The notes under the pieces were generated by a model. That model was not told the origin of the DNA, searched no databases, and saw only the letters and a list, made by a program, of their open reading frames with translations. Source: JAGOUN01 sp040389005 (GTDB lineage Bacteria; Pseudomonadota; Gammaproteobacteria; JAGOUN01). Taken from it: a stretch of 64,000 nucleotides of DNA. Shown here in pieces: positions 43,526 through 52,603 of this stretch; within the stretch, counting starts at the first letter, position 1, and each line of letters begins with the position of its first letter. Position numbers and translations under genes: made by a program. The stretch is taken from positions 1 to 64,000 of the forward strand of contig JAZKAS010000014.1 in NCBI GenBank assembly GCA_040389005.1, given 5' to 3'.

Positions 43526-43549
43526 GCACCCCAGCGCAGGCTGGGGTAA
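43526..43549. repeat. Short palindrome, ACCCCAGC..GCTGGGGT family
   Basis: ACCCCAGCGCAGGCTGGGGT within 43526-43549 forms an 8-bp stem with a GCAG loop. A related, larger inverted pair is at 55609-55687. It may also end transcription of the 42320-43447 gene, but there is no T-tract. Confidence 0.7.
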
Positions 43550-43617
43550 CACCATAGCCGGATGAATTTAGAACATAAAATGTCAGCAGATTCCAGGCAT
43601 ACTCTTCATGTTTCATT

Positions 43618-45531
43618 CTATTTTTTTTCAGCAACTTCCTGCTGAATACGCAATAAAAATTCATCCGACGTCATCACGCCCAAATCCTGCCCGTCGCGCA
43701 ATCTCACAGCGAGCGTTTGATTTTCAAGCTCTTCATCGCCAATGACAATCAAATAAGGCACCCGAGCGAGTGTGTGCTCGCGAATTTTATAACCTACTTT
43801 TTCATTGCGCAAATCGGTTTGGCAACGAATCCCTGCCGCTTGCAGTTTTTTGACAAGTTCTTGGCAATAATTAGCCTGCTTATCAGCAATATTCATTACA
43901 ACGACTTGAACCGGCGACAACCATGTGGGAAGTTTGCCGGCATGATGTTCAATTAATATGCCTAAAAACCGCTCAAGCGAACCGCAAATGGCACGATGCA
44001 ACATGACAGGAATGCGTTTTTCACCGCTTTCGCTGATGTATTCTGCTCCTAAGCGCGTGGGCATTGAGAAATCAAGCTGAATAGAACCCGTAGTCCATTT
44101 ACGCCCCAAACAATCTTCTAACACAAATTCAATTTTAGGCCCGTAAAAAGCCCCCTCGCCCGGAAGCAATTGCCATTCTAAACCGCTTTGATTTAAAACA
44201 TCTGCAAGTGCCTTTTCAGCTTTATCCCAAGTTTCGTCCGAACCAACACGCTTTTCTGGACGAGTTGATAATTTCACGGAAATCGTGTTTTCTAAACCAA
44301 ACGCTTGATAGGTTTCAAAAAGCATTTTAATAAACGTTTGCGCTTCTGAACCAATTTGTTCTTCCGTACAAAAAATATGCGCATCATCTTGCGTAAAACT
44401 ACGCGTACGGAATAACCCATGCAACGCGCCTGAAGCTTCATTACGATGACAACAACCAAATTCCGCTAAACGCAGCGGCAATTCACGATAACTGCGCAAG
44501 CCTTGATTGAAAATTTGCACATGACACGGGCAATTCATTGGCTTAATCGCGTAATGTTTATCGTCTGTTTTCAGATAAAACATATCGTCGCCGAATTTAT
44601 CCCAATGCCCCGATTTTTCCCACAACACGCGATCAACCACTTGCGGTGTTTTAACTTCTTGATAACCGTATTTTTTAAATTGCGCGCGCATGAATTGTTC
44701 TAGCGCTTGATAAATGGTCCACCCGTTCGGATGCCAAAAAATCATGCCAGGCGCTTCTTCTTGAATGTGAAACAAATCAAGTTGTTTAGCAATTTTTCGA
44801 TGATCACGTTTTTCCGCTTCTTCTAAACGAAATAAATACGCTTGCAGCTGTTTCGCATCGGGCCAAATAGTGCCATAAATACGTTGTAACATTTCATTAT
44901 TAGAATCACCACGCCAATACGCACCGGCGAGTTTCATCAATTTAAAATCTTTTAAAAAGCTCGTGTTCGGTAAATGCGGCCCACGACATAAATCTTTAAA
45001 ATCGCCTTGCTGATAGCAAGTCAATATTTCAGACTCGGGCAGATCATTAATAATTTCTACTTTATAATCTTCGCCGATACTTTTAAAATATTTAATCGCT
45101 TCTTGACGTGAAATCTCTTGACGTTGAATCGTTAAATTTTCTTTTGCAATCTCTTGCATCTTTTTTTCAATCGCAACCAAATCATCGGGCGTGAAAGAAC
45201 GTTCTTTAAACGATATATCATAGAAAAATCCATCATCGATCACCGGGCCAATCGTCACTTGCGCTGAAGGAAATAATCGCTTGATCGCGTGCGCCATTAA
45301 GTGCGCACAAGAATGCCGCAGCACCTCAACACCTTCAGGATCTTTAAGCGTCACGATGGAAACTTTTGCATCGTGATCGAGCATATAACTCGCATCGACT
45401 AAAACACCATCGACTTTGCCGGCTACTGTCGCTTTCGCAAGACCTGCGCCGATTGATTGTGCGAATTCATAAACTGACAAAGGGGCCGCAAATGGCCGCT
45501 GGCTGGCATCGGGAAGCGTAATCGTAAACAC
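43618..45531 (-). CDS. thrS: Threonyl-tRNA synthetase
   Basis: A class II synthetase of about 637 aa. It has an N-terminal TGS domain (ITLPDASQRPFAAPLSVYEF), an N2 editing domain (RHSCAHLMAHAIKRLFPSAQ), motif 2 (FGCCHRNEASGALHGLFRTR), motif 3 and a C-terminal anticodon domain (VQVVVMNIADKQ). The catalytic zinc Cys is in MNCPCHVQIFN, where Cys replaces the usual Gly one residue later. The open frame extends to an ATG at 45576, but GTG at 45531 with GGAG seven bases upstream fits homologues best. Its usual partner infC is separated by an inserted gene. Confidence 0.96.
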   Translation of the reverse strand: MFTITLPDASQRPFAAPLSVYEFAQSIGAGLAKATVAGKVDGVLVDASYMLDHDAKVSIVTLKDPEGVEVLRHSCAHLMAHAIKRLFPSAQVTIGPVIDDGFFYDISFKERSFTPDDLVAIEKKMQEIAKENLTIQRQEISRQEAIKYFKSIGEDYKVEIINDLPESEILTCYQQGDFKDLCRGPHLPNTSFLKDFKLMKLAGAYWRGDSNNEMLQRIYGTIWPDAKQLQAYLFRLEEAEKRDHRKIAKQLDLFHIQEEAPGMIFWHPNGWTIYQALEQFMRAQFKKYGYQEVKTPQVVDRVLWEKSGHWDKFGDDMFYLKTDDKHYAIKPMNCPCHVQIFNQGLRSYRELPLRLAEFGCCHRNEASGALHGLFRTRSFTQDDAHIFCTEEQIGSEAQTFIKMLFETYQAFGLENTISVKLSTRPEKRVGSDETWDKAEKALADVLNQSGLEWQLLPGEGAFYGPKIEFVLEDCLGRKWTTGSIQLDFSMPTRLGAEYISESGEKRIPVMLHRAICGSLERFLGILIEHHAGKLPTWLSPVQVVVMNIADKQANYCQELVKKLQAAGIRCQTDLRNEKVGYKIREHTLARVPYLIVIGDEELENQTLAVRLRDGQDLGVMTSDEFLLRIQQEVAEKK

Positions 45532-45674
45532 GTGTTTTCTCCAACAACGAAGGTGGTCGATATTATCATCGACCATGCGAATTCACAAATCCATACTTGC
45601 ATAAACGAAAATCTGAGCTAGACTGTTTCTTGCAATAAAAATAATAATACTAATGCACTTGCAAAAGGAACAAA

Positions 45675-46397
45675 ATGTTCAAATTTAAGTCAAAGGTGGC
45701 TCCGCTAGATAGCCATCATGTACCCGCACCTAGAAACTGGTACTCCCGATACTGCTGTAACTCGATATTTCATAAAAATGCCTACACTCCTCATGTTGAT
45801 CTAAAAGACATGACCTATCAACAAAAAAACCAAGAGTTTTTAAAGCATGAGTTGCACGGCATTCTTATTGTTGTGGACGATAGTTTTAGCGTTATCAAAA
45901 AAATACGTCATTTATCAATAATGAAAACGTATGAAAATTATATAAGCGACTCTTGTTTTGACAAGAATATTGAAACCAACGATTGGAAAAATAAAGGGCT
46001 AGCATGGGATATCGTCGGTACTTATGCCATTGTTTACGCCGGAGATGGTGATATAGCGCTACATGTGATGAAATCCTTATCCGCTGAAACTTCTACCGTA
46101 TTATTGTCTGACCAGCAAATGCAAAGAACGAATGGTGATGCTTTAATTAGAGAAGCCATGTTACTGCACACGCGCCCAACGGCGATTGCAATTCATTCAG
46201 CGATAGAGGGCGGAAAAAATAATCCTGAATTTCTGCAATTTTTTCAACAATATCCTGAGGTTGGCTTCATTACAAAACCCAACCAAAAAGAGGTTGCTGA
46301 TTTCCTGCAATTAAATTTTTTCTCAAAAATAATCATGCCTTCTGAAATAAGCTCTGATAACACAGGACAAACTTTATCACCAAACATATCGCATTAA
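45675..46397 (+). CDS. Atypical stand-alone response-regulator receiver protein
   Basis: A 240-aa protein with a CheY-like receiver pattern from about residue 60. Present are the acidic pair Asp68-Asp69 (ILIVVDDSFS), the phospho-acceptor Asp146 (LLSDQQMQRTNGDALI), Ser175 (AIAIHSAI) and Lys201 (GFITKPNQ). About 40 extra residues lie between the acidic pair and the second strand (YAIVYAGDGDIAL), and a 58-residue N-terminal extension has no known domain. There is no output domain, and no kinase gene adjoins it. It likely works by protein-protein contact. It diverges from thrS across 143 bp. Confidence 0.7.
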   Translation: MFKFKSKVAPLDSHHVPAPRNWYSRYCCNSIFHKNAYTPHVDLKDMTYQQKNQEFLKHELHGILIVVDDSFSVIKKIRHLSIMKTYENYISDSCFDKNIETNDWKNKGLAWDIVGTYAIVYAGDGDIALHVMKSLSAETSTVLLSDQQMQRTNGDALIREAMLLHTRPTAIAIHSAIEGGKNNPEFLQFFQQYPEVGFITKPNQKEVADFLQLNFFSKIIMPSEISSDNTGQTLSPNISH

Positions 46398-46399
46398 GA

Positions 46400-46427
46400 T
46401 TGTATGATAACTATCCGAGAGTATAGA
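46400..46427 (+). promoter_or_regulatory. Possible promoter for the 46460 gene
   Basis: TTGTAT (46400-46405) and TATAGA (46422-46427) are 16 bp apart, about 33 bp before the start codon. The -35 box is weak. Confidence 0.35.
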
Positions 46428-46459
46428 ATGGAATCATAATACTCTTGGAAGATGGAATT

Positions 46460-46708
46460 ATGCGTTGGTTTTTTGCAAGTCTTATTCTCATGCCAACCGT
46501 GCTTTTTGCGAAGCAACTCGTGTTGAATATCCCGACCACCTATCCACTCAATGTTATCAACACACAAATTCTTTGTTCCTCGTTGCATGCCAACTTATCT
46601 ACGGATGCACTGAGTAAACTTGAAACACTTTCGAATGTACCTTTTACTTGCAAACAAAATCCCGATGACGCTACGCAGCTTATGATTATCTTTACTTTGA
46701 AAGAATAA
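46460..46708 (+). CDS. Small exported protein, unknown function
   Basis: An 82-aa protein with a signal peptide (MRWFFASLILMPTVLFA) and a mature part of about 65 aa with two cysteines (ILCSS, FTCKQ), likely disulfide-bonded in the periplasm. A longer ORF from 46445 is possible, but the signal peptide begins with the ATG at 46460. The family is not recognised. Confidence 0.6.
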   Translation: MRWFFASLILMPTVLFAKQLVLNIPTTYPLNVINTQILCSSLHANLSTDALSKLETLSNVPFTCKQNPDDATQLMIIFTLKE

Positions 46709-46774
46709 GCTTTCTTCTCATTACAGACTTTGATAAATTGCGTAATGTCTTTTTTTGATTATGAGGAGCTTGAA

Positions 46775-47218
46775 ATGCACACTAAAGTGCTTGGCAGTTT
46801 TGGGTTAGTTTTAAGCGCTACTCTTATCGTGAGCTGCTCAACTGAATCGAGCCAATCTGGCTACTATCGATCCTCTGCAGATAGTAATTTAGTCGCCAGC
46901 CCAACAGCGGTCGTTTATTCTCCTGCGAATGTCGCCATTTACAATGCAAACGCAGCGCATCCTCAATCAGCAGAAGACATTACGCTGATTCAAGTCGATG
47001 TCTATAACGAATACGGTATCCGGCGTCAACAGGCACAAGTCAATCAAATGCTTAAAGAGCAGGCTTGTTCTTTAGGAGGTAATGCCGTAGTGCTTATCAA
47101 TAATCCAGATAAAAAACATTGTTATGCGCAAGTGATACAAACTAACAGTGCGGCACCGTTGCCTTCAACTTTGGCAGCAACCCCAGAATTGGCAACGACA
47201 CCAAAAAGCCCATCGTAA
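46775..47218 (+). CDS. Putative lipoprotein, unknown function
   Basis: A 147-aa protein with a lipoprotein signal (MHTKVLGSFGLVLSATLIVS, then Cys), lipobox IVSC. The mature part has a low-complexity start, then a compact region (DITLIQVDVYNEYGIRRQQA, ACSLGGNAVVLINN) resembling small surface lipoproteins with an unknown fold. The ATG at 46775 has GAGGAG at good distance, and the upstream ATGs are not preferred. Its last 77 bases overlap, tail to tail, the 3' end of ampG. Confidence 0.65.
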   Translation: MHTKVLGSFGLVLSATLIVSCSTESSQSGYYRSSADSNLVASPTAVVYSPANVAIYNANAAHPQSAEDITLIQVDVYNEYGIRRQQAQVNQMLKEQACSLGGNAVVLINNPDKKHCYAQVIQTNSAAPLPSTLAATPELATTPKSPS

Positions 47219-48386
47219 ACATCACCGCCCACCCCCAGTGCAACACGACGATACTTGCCAAAGGGCCTGCGCCTATTCGACCAACCGTCATCAACGCCGT
47301 GAATAACGCAAACTGTGCAGCTGTATGACGAATATCACATAAAGCCATTAAGTAGGCGACTAAGGCGACCGTTGCCATTCCAGACGCGCCCAAATCTAAC
47401 GTCACAGAAAAAACCACCAGCCACGGCACTGCGCCGTATATTGCGAGCGCAACAAAAGCTAAATTAGCAAACGCTTGCAATACGCCAAAAATAAATAATG
47501 CACGATACAAACCTAAACTCGGTAACAAAAATCCACCGATATACGCACCCAGTATCGTGCTAAAAAAACCCACCGTTTTATAAAGCACACCGACTTGAGA
47601 CAAACTGAGATGCAATTCTCTTAAAAAAAACGTCGTGCCTAATGATTGCGTAAATGCATCGCCGAATTTGTAAAAAATAATAAATAATAAAATCCAACAC
47701 GCTAATTTTTTTTTAAAAAAAGCTTTAAATGGACGCACGAAAATATCCAAAAATCCTTTTGAGTCGTCTATTTTTTCTATCGTAGAAGGCAAGTAATAAA
47801 CAATCACAACTCCCACTATCATTAAAATGGCTATTACCACAAAATAACTTGGCCAACCAAATTTATCTGCAAAAATAAGCCCTAGCCCACCAGCAACTAA
47901 AGTGGCTAAACGATATGAAAAAATAAATGCGGCCGACCCTACGCCGCGTTCATTGGGTCGCAAATATTCCGTACGATAGGCATCGATGACAATATCTTGT
48001 GTGGCAGAAAAAATCGCAATGCTAATCGCCAAAATGGCAATGAGGAACAAATGATTGGTCGGAGATAAACATGACATCGACAAAACAATGATCGCAAGCA
48101 GCAGTTGACACAACATCATCCACGATTTTCGACGATGCTTACATCGAAAAAGCGTTGGATGCACTTTATCTAACACCGGCGCCCATAAAAACTTATAGGT
48201 ATAAGGCAATCCTACTAGTGTAATTAAACCAATGCTGGTTAAACTCACCTGCGCACTCGTTAACCATGCCTGCAATACCGTAATCGTTAACATTAAAGGA
48301 AGGCCTGAAATAAATCCTATCCAATAAACCATAAGCATGCGTTTGTTGAGAGCAAGCTGCAAACTTTCTTTAAGTGATATTTGCAT
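47142..48386 (-). CDS. ampG: AmpG-like muropeptide permease (MFS)
   Basis: An inner-membrane transporter of 414 aa with about 12 membrane helices. AmpG hallmarks are the N-terminal FISGLPLMLTITVLQAWL, YTYKFLWAPVLDKVHP, and the SATQDIVIDAYRTEYL segment in helix 5. AmpG imports anhydro-muropeptides for cell-wall recycling. The stop codon lies in the 3' end of the lipoprotein gene on the other strand. It starts directly after the lolA stop. Confidence 0.85.
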   Translation of the reverse strand: MQISLKESLQLALNKRMLMVYWIGFISGLPLMLTITVLQAWLTSAQVSLTSIGLITLVGLPYTYKFLWAPVLDKVHPTLFRCKHRRKSWMMLCQLLLAIIVLSMSCLSPTNHLFLIAILAISIAIFSATQDIVIDAYRTEYLRPNERGVGSAAFIFSYRLATLVAGGLGLIFADKFGWPSYFVVIAILMIVGVVIVYYLPSTIEKIDDSKGFLDIFVRPFKAFFKKKLACWILLFIIFYKFGDAFTQSLGTTFFLRELHLSLSQVGVLYKTVGFFSTILGAYIGGFLLPSLGLYRALFIFGVLQAFANLAFVALAIYGAVPWLVVFSVTLDLGASGMATVALVAYLMALCDIRHTAAQFALFTALMTVGRIGAGPLASIVVLHWGWAVMFTMGFLVSLPILGLLPKLKATVPHC

Positions 48387-49019
48387 TTATTTCACTTCAA
48401 CAAAATCAGTATCTTTGGGGAATTTTTCAAAGAAAAGCGCGTGTTGCAGTGGTTGATTGATACGCACATTGCCAAAACTAATATGTGTTATTGACCCCAT
48501 CGCTAATTGATATTGAATGTGTTGAATAGCACCTTCCGAAGTCAAATCTAATATCACGCCCAAAAGTATGGCGTCTTTATCGTTTGATTTAGGTTGCAAC
48601 ATAAAGCGCTGCTTGCTTTTTGATGTTACTAAAAAGTTATTCAACACTTGCGTCGGATCGCCTGTCAACAACATCAGTGGCAACATACTGGGATCTTTAT
48701 AATTCACTTTTTTGATCGTTGCTTGACTTAATTCGGGATCATAAAAAATAATCTTGCCATCACGAAAGTACATGATCGAGGTGCTGGGAGAATTAACTTT
48801 CCAGTAAAAAAGCGCTTGATTACGATACGCTCGATCAAATTGCATACTTCCTGCAGAACGCTGCACAACGACATTTTTATCGTCCAACACTTCTTGAATA
48901 AAATCACTGGAAAAAGTATGCACGCTTTTTAATTGTCGTGCGAGTGATTCACTATCGGATTCAGCTAATACAAGCGGGCTACTCAATATTAACATTAAAA
49001 AAAGTAAAAATCGTTTCAT
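48387..49019 (-). CDS. lolA: LolA outer-membrane lipoprotein carrier
   Basis: A periplasmic chaperone that carries lipoproteins from LolCDE to the outer membrane. A signal peptide (about residues 1-19, ending SPLVLA) precedes the LolA beta-barrel-like domain (SFAxFxQ-type FSSDFIQEVLDDKNVVVQRS, GSMQFDRAYRNQALFYWKVN, LPLMLLTGDP). It follows ftsK by 12 bp in the conserved ftsK-lolA order. Length is 210 aa. Confidence 0.92.
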   Translation of the reverse strand: MKRFLLFLMLILSSPLVLAESDSESLARQLKSVHTFSSDFIQEVLDDKNVVVQRSAGSMQFDRAYRNQALFYWKVNSPSTSIMYFRDGKIIFYDPELSQATIKKVNYKDPSMLPLMLLTGDPTQVLNNFLVTSKSKQRFMLQPKSNDKDAILLGVILDLTSEGAIQHIQYQLAMGSITHISFGNVRINQPLQHALFFEKFPKDTDFVEVK

Positions 49020-49031
49020 AGCATTTTCCTC

Positions 49032-51371
49032 TTAAGCATTCGGCGCATACACTTCACGCGATCCATTTTGTTCCATCGGCCCAACTAAACCTGCATTTTC
49101 CATGCTTTCTATTAATCTTGCCGCACGGTTATAACCGATTCTTAAACGGCGCTGAACACCAGAAATAGATGCTTTACGTGTTTCTAAAACAATTTGTACG
49201 GCTTGATCATAGAGCTTATCATTTTCAGCATCTTCATCGTCACCCATGCCGCTACCAGAGTCACCGTCATCTGAATCATGTTGTTGTAAACCTAATTCCA
49301 AATAATCGGGGTCGCCCTGCGCACGCCACGCAGCAACCACGCGATGTACTTCTTCATCGGCCACAAAGGCGCCGTGTACACGCACAGGAACACCTGCCCC
49401 TGGCGCGAGATAGAGCATATCGCCATGCCCTAATAGTTGTTGCGCACCCTGTTGGTCAAGAATCGTGCGCGAATCAATTTTTGAAGATACTTGAAACGCA
49501 ATTCGCGTCGGAATATTTGCCTTAATTAATCCGGTGATCACATTCACGGACGGGCGCTGCGTCGCTAAAATCAAATGAATTCCTGCGGCACGCGCTTTTT
49601 GCGCAATACGTGCAATGAGCTGTTCGACTTTTTTACCCACGACCATAATCATATCAGCAAATTCATCGATCACTACCACAATCATTGGTAACGTTGTTAA
49701 TTCGCCATTTTCAACACTGCTTGCGTACCATTCTGGCGCTTTAATCGGTTCGCCATTTTTCTTCGCTTCTGATACTTTCTCATTATAACCGCCGATATTT
49801 CGCACGCCTTGGGTTGCCATCAAACGATAACGTTTTTCCATTTCTGCAACACACCAACGCAATGCATTTGCAGCTTCTTTCATGTCTGTCACAACGGGGG
49901 TTAATAGATGCGGAATACCTTCATAAATGGAAAGCTCTAACATTTTCGGATCAACCATAATCAAACGCACTTCTGCGGGGGTCGCTTTATACAGCAGGCT
50001 TAACAACATGGCATTGAGCCCCACAGATTTACCTGCGCCAGTCGTTCCCGCGACTAATAAATGTGGCATTTTGGCAAGATCAACCACGACAGGATATCCG
50101 GCAATATCTTTGCCCAACGCTAAACTTAACGGCGATTTAGCTTCTTGATAAGGTTTGGATTCCAGCACTTCTTTTAAATACACCACTTCACGTACGCGAT
50201 TAGGGATTTCTAAACCGACCACCGCTTTGCCAGGAATCACTTCCACAATTCGCACACTTCTAACAGAAAGCGATCGCGCGAGATCCATTGCAAGATTAGT
50301 AATACGACTCGCTTTAATACCCGGTGCTGGCAATAATTCAAAGCGCGTAATCACTGGGCCCGGATGCGCCGCAACCACTTCAACTTTAATACCAAAATCT
50401 AATAACCGCTGTTCGACTTCTTGCGACAACATCGTCAACTCAGTTTCAGACATTCTATTTTGACTCAAATGCTCAGGCGGATTTAATAACTCTAAACTTA
50501 ATAAAGCATCGCCGTTCACCGGTAATGAGGGTGACGCAGGTTTGGGTTTAGCAGGTTTGGGTGCTTTTTCAATTACTTCAGCTTTTTCGGCAACCGCTTT
50601 TTCAATAATGACTTTTTCGACAATTTTAGGCGGTGGTGAATAGTCTGTTATTACCGGCGCAACAGAAACCGGCGGCACGCTTTTTTTAGTAGGCGTGCGG
50701 GCCTGTAACATCGGCATAATTTCAGGCAGATCTTCCTCTTCTTCTTGCTCTGGTAACTTTGGCACTTGCGAAGATGATTTTAAATGCGCTAACGTTAATC
50801 GAGGCATTCTTTGCCAAAGCTTATTTAATGCGGCGAATACCGCACGCCCTACTGCATCGGCAACTTTTAACCAGGAAATATCTAAACAAAGCGTCAATCC
50901 CGATAACAAACCCACCATCAAGAAAATACTCGAGCCGGTAATATTAATCAATTTCAACAAAATCTGGCCGATAATAGATCCGATCACCCCACCAGAGCCC
51001 GCAGGCATGATAGAAAAAGGCTTCAAATAAAGGGATAAAAGACTCGTGGCCATTAAGACAAACACAAGTAAGCCGACAACCCTTAGCCAAAGCGCATTAT
51101 GTTTTTCGTCAATATTGTGAATATTTTTCCATTGCATGACCGCCATCGCTGCCATTAAAAACGGCAACATAAACGAGACATAACCCGTTAAAACAAAGGT
51201 AATATCGGCAATCCAAGCACCGACAACCCCCGTTAAATTGCGCGTCGCACCTGCACCAACGTGAGACCAACTGGAATCTGTACTATGATACGAGGCAAGC
51301 GCCAATAAAAAAAACAATGCGAGGCCAATAATGGCAATAACAATAATTTCCCGGAGTCTATTCACTCTCAT
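49032..51371 (-). CDS. ftsK: DNA translocase FtsK
   Basis: Moves chromosome ends through the division septum and triggers XerCD. The 779-aa protein has four N-terminal membrane helices (residues 1-170), a Lys/Pro/Glu/Ala-rich linker (EKVIIEKAVAEKAEVIEK) much shorter than in E. coli, and alpha-beta motor domains. The motor has Walker A VAGTTGAGKSVGLNAML and Walker B MIVVVIDEFADMI. A C-terminal gamma winged helix (KASISGVQRRLRIGYNRAAR) recognises KOPS-like sites. Length resembles the short SpoIIIE-type family. Confidence 0.97.
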   Translation of the reverse strand: MRVNRLREIIVIAIIGLALFFLLALASYHSTDSSWSHVGAGATRNLTGVVGAWIADITFVLTGYVSFMLPFLMAAMAVMQWKNIHNIDEKHNALWLRVVGLLVFVLMATSLLSLYLKPFSIMPAGSGGVIGSIIGQILLKLINITGSSIFLMVGLLSGLTLCLDISWLKVADAVGRAVFAALNKLWQRMPRLTLAHLKSSSQVPKLPEQEEEEDLPEIMPMLQARTPTKKSVPPVSVAPVITDYSPPPKIVEKVIIEKAVAEKAEVIEKAPKPAKPKPASPSLPVNGDALLSLELLNPPEHLSQNRMSETELTMLSQEVEQRLLDFGIKVEVVAAHPGPVITRFELLPAPGIKASRITNLAMDLARSLSVRSVRIVEVIPGKAVVGLEIPNRVREVVYLKEVLESKPYQEAKSPLSLALGKDIAGYPVVVDLAKMPHLLVAGTTGAGKSVGLNAMLLSLLYKATPAEVRLIMVDPKMLELSIYEGIPHLLTPVVTDMKEAANALRWCVAEMEKRYRLMATQGVRNIGGYNEKVSEAKKNGEPIKAPEWYASSVENGELTTLPMIVVVIDEFADMIMVVGKKVEQLIARIAQKARAAGIHLILATQRPSVNVITGLIKANIPTRIAFQVSSKIDSRTILDQQGAQQLLGHGDMLYLAPGAGVPVRVHGAFVADEEVHRVVAAWRAQGDPDYLELGLQQHDSDDGDSGSGMGDDEDAENDKLYDQAVQIVLETRKASISGVQRRLRIGYNRAARLIESMENAGLVGPMEQNGSREVYAPNA

Positions 51372-51410
51372 AAGCCCTTTTCAATGTATTACCTGCCACT
51401 TTAACAAATA

Positions 51411-51437
51411 GAGCGAGCGAGCGCCACTCGCCCCTAC
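51411..51437. repeat. Half-palindromic repeat with GTAGGGGC end
   Basis: On the minus strand GTAGGGGCGAGTGGCGCTCG then CTCGCTC, upstream of ftsK. It shares only the GTAGGGGC terminus with the other GTAGGG repeats in the window. Confidence 0.45.
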
Positions 51438-51480
51438 TAGCAAAGACATCGTAATACTTTATGGTCAATACGAAGAATAA

Positions 51481-51951
51481 CTACTTGTTCTTTTTAACCG
51501 GCTCATCTTGCTTGATACATGTTTCAGAACCATTACCACCACCGTGATACTTCGGTTCATAATAGAATTTATGGAATATAGTGTTGGCATGACCTGTTTG
51601 ATCAAGATCATGTGTAATCGTCGCGATACCAACACCTTGATCGGTTGATTTTGCTTTATCCACATTCGCAAAATAAACAGCGGCGGTATTGCCATTAGCA
51701 GCAACTTCGCCCAAATAGATGACTTTGCCATCAGATTCAGATAATTGAAAATGATACGCACCGAAATTATGTTTAAAATCACTGTGTTTTGAATCCAGTG
51801 TTAGCAAAAGAATATCATCTTTATACCCGCCATCATGCTCATCATAACCTTCACAAAGATAAGTGCCCCCGAGATGTAACTCATCGCTCGCGGCAAATCC
51901 AATCGTAGACACGCTTAACGCTAATCCCAGTACTATAATATACTTTAACAT
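51481..51951 (-). CDS. Secreted protein, unknown function
   Basis: A 156-aa protein with a clear signal peptide (MLKYIIVLGLALSVSTIGFA). The mature domain has two cysteines (GGTYLCEGYDEHDGGYKDD near the start, GSETCIK near the end) that may join the ends, and a beta-rich middle (YHFQLSESDGKVIYLGEVAA, GVGIATITHDLDQTGHANTI). The pattern is regular and conserved-looking, but I cannot name a family. It is a stand-alone gene diverging from the host-attachment-family gene. Confidence 0.68.
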   Translation of the reverse strand: MLKYIIVLGLALSVSTIGFAASDELHLGGTYLCEGYDEHDGGYKDDILLLTLDSKHSDFKHNFGAYHFQLSESDGKVIYLGEVAANGNTAAVYFANVDKAKSTDQGVGIATITHDLDQTGHANTIFHKFYYEPKYHGGGNGSETCIKQDEPVKKNK

Positions 51952-52069
51952 CGACGCCCCCTGGTTAAAATTCGCATTTTATCGCTAATGCAGCACACAT
52001 GTATACTGAAAATTTCTATGCTAGACTGTTACTTGGAGATCATTAAAAACAAAGTTTAAGGAGATGAAC

Positions 52070-52501
52070 ATGGACACAAGATGGGTCGTTGTTGCGAGTA
52101 ATATTGGTGCAAAAATTTTTTCAACTAATCCAAACGCAAATGGACGCTTAACCTTCGTAACAGAATTAGCGCATCCTGAAGGAATGCTACACGGCAAAGA
52201 TTTTGCCACTGATCGCCCAGGCCACACGCAAATGAGTGGATCATTACGCTCAAGCGTCGAACAACACCATGGCAAAGAACTTGAAAATGATAATTTTACA
52301 CGTCAGCTGGCTGAGTTTTTAGAAGCTGAAAGAAATAAAAATCACTATCATGCTTTAACTTTAGTCATGCTGCCACACTTTCACGGGTTAATTGAGCATC
52401 ACTTAAATAAACATGTGAAAGCAATGGTCGATAAAGTCATTCAAAAAAATTATGGTGATAAAACCATTCATGAGTTAGAAGAGATTATCAGAGAAGCGTA
52501 A
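52070..52501 (+). CDS. Host-attachment (PF10116-type) family protein
   Basis: A 143-aa protein of the family named after an Agrobacterium attachment gene. It starts with the typical WVVVASNIGAKIF strand, then a conserved region around DRPGHTQMS, then LAEFLEAERNKNHYHALTLV and MLPHFHGLIEHHLNKHVKAM. The family name does not establish a role in attachment. It is found in many free-living and symbiotic proteobacteria and resembles eRF1-like folds. ATG at 52070 has AAGGAG six bases upstream. The ATG at 52064 touches the Shine-Dalgarno. Confidence 0.85.
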   Translation: MDTRWVVVASNIGAKIFSTNPNANGRLTFVTELAHPEGMLHGKDFATDRPGHTQMSGSLRSSVEQHHGKELENDNFTRQLAEFLEAERNKNHYHALTLVMLPHFHGLIEHHLNKHVKAMVDKVIQKNYGDKTIHELEEIIREA

Positions 52502-52512
52502 TTTTTCGAATT

Positions 52513-52535
52513 GAGGCCAGGAAGACTCTGGCCTC
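52513..52535. terminator. Hairpin between convergent genes
   Basis: GAGGCCAG-GAAGACT-CTGGCCTC is a perfect 8-bp stem with a 7-base loop, between the ends of the host-attachment-family gene and nuoN. There is no T-tract, so termination is a guess based on position. Confidence 0.5.
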
Positions 52536-52603
52536 ATTGGGAACATGCTGTCAATTTGTGTTGTAATGAATTCACTTTTATCAGGGAATTCAAAAAGTAA
52601 TTG

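Noticed and set aside
46394..46588. Minus-strand 64-aa ORF
   Set aside because: It lies opposite the small exported protein with a clear signal peptide and Shine-Dalgarno, and has no coding character of its own.
51465..51782. Minus-strand 105-aa ORF overlapping the secreted protein in another frame
   Set aside because: The 51481-51951 frame has a signal peptide and regular domain, while this one has skewed composition.
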